Of a stretch of DNA of 64,000 nt, positions 63,262 to 64,000 are shown in pieces. Origin of the DNA: Chitinivorax sp. PXF-14 (GTDB lineage: Bacteria > Pseudomonadota > Gammaproteobacteria > Burkholderiales > SCOH01); NCBI RefSeq assembly GCF_040812015.1, contig NZ_JBFNXJ010000013.1, positions 1 through 64,000 on the forward strand, given 5' to 3'. Made by a program: the position numbers and the translations under genes. How positions within the stretch are numbered: the stretch's first letter is position 1; each line of letters opens with the position of its first letter. The notes under the pieces were generated by a model. That model searched no databases, was not told the origin of the DNA, and worked only from the letters and a program-made list of their open reading frames with translations.

Positions 63262-64000
63262 TCAGGCATTCAGCTGCTGCTGCAGCACGGCAACGATGCG
63301 CTCGGCCGCCTGCCCATCCCAGAACCGCGGCTGCCGGCCCTGTTTGCCAAGGCCGCTCAGCACCTGTTTCGCTTCGCGCACGATCGCATCGGGCGAGGTG
63401 CCGACCAGGGTATTGGTCCCTTCAGTCAGGGTGACCGGCCGTTCGGTATTTTCCCTGAGCGTGAGGCAGGGTATGCCGAGCCCGGTTGTCTCTTCCTGCA
63501 AGCCGCCGGAGTCCGTCAATACCAGCGAGGCATCGCGCCACAGATTCAGGAAGTCCATGTAGGACAGCGGTGGTGTGGTGATGATTCTTGGCCCGAGCTC
63601 GATGCCAAATCGCTCGATATTGCCTCGCGTACGCGGATGAACCGGGAAGATGATGGGGAGTTCCTCGGCGATCTCGCGCAAGGCGCCGACGAGTTTGGTC
63701 AGCGCCTCCTTGTCATCGACGTTGGACGGGCGATGCAGCGTGACGACCCCATAACGTGGGTGAGCCTGCTTGAGCGTGGTCGAGGCGAAGTCCGCCGTAC
63801 TCATTCGATCCAGCTGATCGCGTTGATGGAACAGATTGTCGATCATCACGTGGCCGACAAAGAACACCTTGTCGCGCGGCTGGCCTTCGCGCAGCAGATT
63901 GGCTTCGCCACTTTCCTCCGTCACGAAAAAATAGTCGGAAATGGCATCGGTCGCCAAGCGATTGATCTCTTCAGGCATGGTGCGGTCGCCGCTGCGCAGG
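63262..64000 (-). CDS. wecB: UDP-N-acetylglucosamine 2-epimerase, C-terminal part (gene cut by window end)
   Basis: The visible 246 codons run off the right edge in frame (LRSGDRTMPEEINR at the edge continues the family), so the annotated segment lacks about 130 N-terminal residues. The family blocks DYFFVTEESGEANLLREG, VTLHRPSNVDD, VFPVHPRTRGN, VLTDSGGLQEE and TERPVTLTEGTN are present; the last carries the catalytic GLQEE glutamate. It makes UDP-ManNAc from UDP-GlcNAc. The following UDP-sugar dehydrogenase could oxidise that to UDP-ManNAcA. Confidence 0.92.
   Translation of the reverse strand, partial: LRSGDRTMPEEINRLATDAISDYFFVTEESGEANLLREGQPRDKVFFVGHVMIDNLFHQRDQLDRMSTADFASTTLKQAHPRYGVVTLHRPSNVDDKEALTKLVGALREIAEELPIIFPVHPRTRGNIERFGIELGPRIITTPPLSYMDFLNLWRDASLVLTDSGGLQEETTGLGIPCLTLRENTERPVTLTEGTNTLVGTSPDAIVREAKQVLSGLGKQGRQPRFWDGQAAERIVAVLQQQLNA

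Overview
The window is a continuous, gene-dense, GC-rich stretch of bacterial chromosome. It carries no rRNA, tRNA, IS element, prophage or CRISPR array that I can recognise. The gene set points to a motile Gram-negative betaproteobacterium, most plausibly in the order Neisseriales. Supporting features are the rpsF-priB-rpsR-rplI operon beside dnaB, a lipid A aminoarabinose (arn) operon, waaF, a DUF3149 mini-protein and a chemoreceptor. The placement is inferred from gene content, not from a database search.

Layout. 1-7.2 kb: acyl-CoA ligases (prpE and a second AMP-binding enzyme), tag DNA glycosylase, a GST, a metallo-beta-lactamase-fold hydrolase, and an unknown protein with a sigma-28-like promoter. 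7.2-15.7 kb: a complete high-affinity potassium system, a 30-codon mini-gene followed by kdpF-A-B-C-D-E, preceded by a duplicated operator-like sequence. 15.78-15.91 kb: a consensus FNR/ANR box, then a roughly 72-nt two-hairpin transcript ending in a perfect intrinsic terminator; I read this as an oxygen-regulated small RNA. 15.9-23.2 kb: small lipoproteins, a Mut7-C RNase-like protein, a DUF2252 protein, small metabolic enzymes, the znuACB zinc importer behind an inverted-repeat operator, an ArsC-family protein and an Ala/Lys-rich lipoprotein.

23.2-30.5 kb: a signalling block on the minus strand. A PhnD-like periplasmic protein, a PAS histidine kinase and a long GlpV-like binding protein are joined by GTGA start/stop overlaps, with a four-PAS diguanylate cyclase upstream. 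30.6-38 kb: an AlkK-type acyl-CoA ligase, a calcium-motif lipoprotein, a PhyH dioxygenase, a 49-residue membrane protein behind a second FNR-like box, the decayed remnant of a radical SAM gene, and a chemoreceptor. 38-39.8 kb: trxB and an Smr-domain protein.

39.8-47.1 kb: the lipid A L-Ara4N operon (arnT, arnE-like, arnB, arnC, the two halves of arnA as separate genes, then arnD), preceded by a PmrA-box-like repeat. 47.2-50 kb: peroxiredoxin, PIN-PhoH protein and an orphan ParA. 50-53.8 kb: dnaB and the S6/PriB/S18/L9 operon with a strong promoter, then rlmB coupled to a 1373-residue MASE1-PAS-GGDEF-EAL protein. 58-60.4 kb: waaF, a zinc-finger protein and ilvE. 60.4-64 kb: a nucleotide-sugar cluster (manC, UDP-sugar dehydrogenase and wecB, the last running off the window) for capsule or O-antigen synthesis.

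Two themes recur: envelope construction (arn, waaF, manC/wecB) and environmental sensing (KdpDE, the coupled binding-protein/kinase operon, two c-di-GMP enzymes, a chemoreceptor, two FNR-like sites). Very long open frames opposite real genes, up to 972 codons, are by-products of high GC and are not annotated.
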